Origin: Patescibacteria group bacterium
Lineage (GTDB): Bacteria > Patescibacteriota > Minisyncoccia > Phycocordibacterales > UBA9973
Reading direction: 5' to 3'
Length of the DNA: 15,396 nucleotides
NCBI GenBank assembly: GCA_018813625.1
Contig: JAHJBA010000014.1
Span: 1 to 15,396 of the forward strand
In this document: piece after piece, positions 13,182 to 15,396 of the stretch
How the letters are laid out: each line of letters begins with the position of its first letter
Position numbering within the stretch: position 1 is the stretch's first letter
The notes under the pieces: model-generated
The model's input: the letters and a program-made list of their open reading frames with translations, nothing else
Databases searched by the model: none
What the model was told of the DNA's origin: nothing
Translations under genes and position numbers: made by a program

Positions 13182-13514
13182 CATCTACAATTTTATTTTT
13201 AAAATAAAATTTTTCACATATTACTATGTGGATTGGACTGTGACTTCATCCTGAACTTGTCGAAGGAATATTCCTTCACCAGGATTGCTAACATTCAGTC
13301 TCTACGGGCCCCTTTACGGGTTCCCTCGGCGTTGCCCCTTAGGGGTTTCTCCGATATAAGTTAGCTTGCCACTACATATTTCTATATAGTGCCGCCGTGT
13401 ATACAATTTAATGTACTTGATTGATTTCAATTTTATAACAGTTCTAATTCACATTCGAATTATTTTCCTCTGAGGGCTCAAACTGTTTAAATCACAAAAT
13501 ATTTTATGACCTAA
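13182..13514 (-). ncRNA. Group I intron in 23S rRNA helix 93 (site equivalent to L2593)
   Basis: About 333 nt interrupts the conserved helix 93 loop. The flanking exons join as GACCGT + CGTGAGACAGGTT, matching E. coli after U2593, with the exon ending in U and the intron in G as group I rules require. Core helices are visible in the minus sense: P3 GCTAAC (13360-13365) with GTTAGC (13287-13292); P4 TCGG/CCGA; P5 CCCCT/GGGG; P7 GACTG (13296-13300) with CAGTC (13236-13240); P8 ATCCTG (13280-13285) with CAGGAT (13248-13253). A P2-region hairpin is capped by GAAA and a P9 hairpin by GTAA, both GNRA loops, followed by a long AT stem. No endonuclease reading frame is present. P1 is not resolved: the usual U-G pair at the 5' splice site is not obvious. 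The same site is occupied by the I-CreI intron in Chlamydomonas chloroplasts. Confidence 0.88.
13250..13266. repeat. Copy of the CCTGARYTTRTCGAAGG word in the intron P8 loop
   Basis: The 17-mer matches the word at 2966-2982 (loop of the pilA terminator) except at three purine/pyrimidine-conserving positions. It sits next to a perfect 16-nt palindrome (GAAGGAATATTCCTTC) in the peripheral P8 loop, where insertions are tolerated. Confidence 0.65.
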
Positions 13515-14167
13515 ACGGTCTGAACCCAGCTCGCGTACCTTTTTAATTGGCGAACAGCCAAACGCTTGGCAGCTTCTCCACCGCCGCGCTAAGGTGAGCC
13601 GACATCGAGGTGCCGAACTCCGCCGTCGATATGAACTCTTAGGCGGAACTAGCCTGTTATCCCTAGAGTAGCTTTTATCCGTTAATCTCCCCCTGCATCT
13701 AATGCAAAAGGTCGGTTCACTATATTCTGGTTTCCCACCTGCTCGACATGTACGTCTTACAGTCAAGCCAGCTTGTGCTATTACACTATCGGCACGGTTT
13801 CCATTCGCGCCTAGCTGACCTTTAAACCCCTCCTTTACTCTTTAGGAGGGTACAGCCCCAGTAAAACTATCCACCAGATACTGTCTCAATACGTTTTTGC
13901 CGTATTGGTTAGAACATGCCTTCAAAAAGAATGGTATTTCACTGACGAGTCCATTTCAGCCGGAACCGAAACTTCAAACTCTCCCATCTATGCTACGCAG
14001 TCTAAAAACATGCTCAATATCAAGCTATAGTAAAGCTTCTAGGGTCTTTTCGTCTAACTGCACTTAACCGGCATCTTCACCGGTATTGTATTTTCACCGA
14101 GCTGGTCCTCGAGACAGTTTCCCACTCATTACACCATTCGTGCGCGTCGGAACTTACCCGACAAGGT

Positions 14168-14210
<43 letters not shown>

Positions 14211-14363
14211 CAGGGCTTATATCACTCACCAATAATATTGCTACTACCAACGGCGATATTTGACCTTCTGGCATTGGTCAGGTGTCACCCCCTATACATC
14301 CTCTTGCGAGTTCGCAGGGAGCTGTGTTTTTGGTAAACAGTTGCCAGGAATACTTTCGCTGCG

Positions 14364-14477
14364 CCCCCCACTATTTTAGATACTTACATATAAAAATAAT
14401 GGGGAAAATTAATTTTGTCTCTTTTTTACATACTTAACTTTCCCTCAATATTTGGAAATATCCAAAATAATGGGGGG
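14364..14477 (-). other. Expanded helix in 23S rRNA (helix 63 region)
   Basis: A stem of 19 positions (14364-14382 with 14459-14477) has two non-Watson-Crick positions and a run of six G-C pairs at its base. It encloses about 76 nt of AT-rich sequence with further hairpins. It replaces the variable helix 63 region of domain IV and is longer than in E. coli by several tens of nucleotides. Confidence 0.6.
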
Positions 14478-15018
14478 AAGCCTTATCCCGAAGTTACGGC
14501 TGATTTTTTGCCGAGTTCCTTGAGGACCACTCACTCGTTCGTCTTGGGCTACTCGCCCTGATCACCTGTGTCGGTTTGCGGTACGGATTCCATATTTATA
14601 AGTTTAGAGAGTTTTCTTGGAAGCGTGCTTTGTATCATTGCCCTATCCCGAAGGATAAAACTTTTTGCTTCTCTTGGATGTGCCATTTAAAGCAATGCAC
14701 GGATTTTCCTATGCAACATCCTTAAGACACAAACTTCAAATCCAATAATGAGCGATACATACTACACTCCGTCATCCCATCACTAAATACGGAAGTCAGG
14801 GAATATTAACCCTGTGTCCATCGAGTACGGCTTTCGCCATCCCCTTAGGCCCGACTAACCCTTGGCTGATTGACATTACCAAGGAAACCTTGATCTTTCG
14901 ACGTGACGCGATCTCAGCGTCATTGCGGTTACTTGTGCCAACATTCTTACTTCCACACGCTCCAAAGGCTCTCACGAGTCCTTCTTCACAGCAGAGTGGA
15001 ACACTCTCCTACCACTCA

Positions 15019-15194
15019 TAGACTTCATAAAGGAGGTGAAGTGGCATTGCCACTTCACCTTTCTGGGTAAAGGGTGTTGCATTAACACCGCCGATAAATT
15101 GGAACTTCTCCTAATCTTATCGTCTTTCCCGTTTTTTTAATTGTTGCTTTCACAACAAAATAATTTAAAGGAATTTTTTCCTTTATGAAGTCTA
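15019..15194 (-). other. Intervening-sequence-like insertion at the helix 45 region of 23S rRNA
   Basis: A perfect 16-bp stem (15019-15034 with 15179-15194) encloses 144 nt of stacked hairpins, including a 13-bp one at 15034-15060. It replaces a short hairpin near E. coli position 1170, the helix 45 region, where excised intervening sequences are known in Salmonella and Campylobacter. A long perfect stem of this kind is a typical ribonuclease III substrate, so mature 23S may be fragmented here. There is no reading frame in it and no group I core. Confidence 0.65.
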
Positions 15195-15396
15195 CGAATC
15201 CTCAAATTCGGTAATATACTTAGCCCCAATTATTTTCGACGCAAAATCTCTAGATGAGTGAGCTGTTACGCTATCTTTAAAGGATGGCTGCTTCTAAGCC
15301 AACCTCCTCATTGTCTAAGAAATTTCACCTTCTTGTCTTACACTTAGTATATATTTAGGGACCTTATTTTGAGATCTGGGCTGTTTCCCTTTTGGC

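Noticed and set aside
13449..13766. 105-codon open frame on the minus strand, rich in Arg and Cys
   Set aside because: It lies wholly within 23S rRNA and runs across the 5' intron boundary; the translated sequence is rRNA, not protein.
14364..14477. A second group I intron in 23S
   Set aside because: No P3/P7 core can be found. The position is a known variable helix rather than an intron site, and the ends pair as a simple stem.

Overview
The window looks like a low-GC Patescibacteria (CPR) genome, most likely Parcubacteria-like. The evidence is a complete type IV pilus (T4P) assembly locus with PilM/N/O but no secretin (PilQ), which fits a cell without a conventional outer membrane. The 23S rRNA is also interrupted by a group I intron, a feature reported often in this group. 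TGA is used as a stop, so this is not the recoded SR1/Gracilibacteria lineage. The lineage is an inference; no phylogeny could be run.

Layout. On the minus strand, read from high to low coordinates, the T4P locus runs pilM (11076-9949), pilN-like, pilO-like, a PilP-position protein with a TD repeat, pilB, a CheY-like response regulator, pilT, pilC, a PilA-like major pilin, the prepilin peptidase pilD, and three further prepilins (72-2004). Divergent from pilM, across a 30-bp shared promoter, is comF on the plus strand. It is followed by a 65-codon unknown gene with its own promoter. A convergent terminator separates these from a minus-strand coiled-coil gene. From about 12570 to the end is the 3' part of an rRNA operon on the minus strand: a terminator, 5S, a spacer holding a long inverted repeat, and about 2.5 kb of 23S rRNA. 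The 23S carries a roughly 333-nt group I intron in helix 93 and two expanded helices, one at the helix 45 region where intervening sequences are known.

How it fits together. PilB (extension) and PilT (retraction) drive a platform of PilC and PilM/N/O. PilD processes PilA and the minor pilins. The orphan receiver between the two motors probably tunes pilus dynamics. ComF, which shares a promoter region with pilM, suggests that DNA uptake is the purpose, or one purpose, of the pilus. Putative promoters share an extended -10 (TGNTATAAT) close to the start codon, so several transcripts would be leaderless or nearly so.

The least explained parts are not protein genes. They are a family of intergenic inverted repeats with TCCCG/CGGGA ends, one of which buries the pilB start codon in a 20-bp stem; an AT-only 11-mer placed upstream of four successive pil genes, at a fixed 12 nt in three of them; two 7-bp tandem repeats; and the insertions in 23S rRNA.
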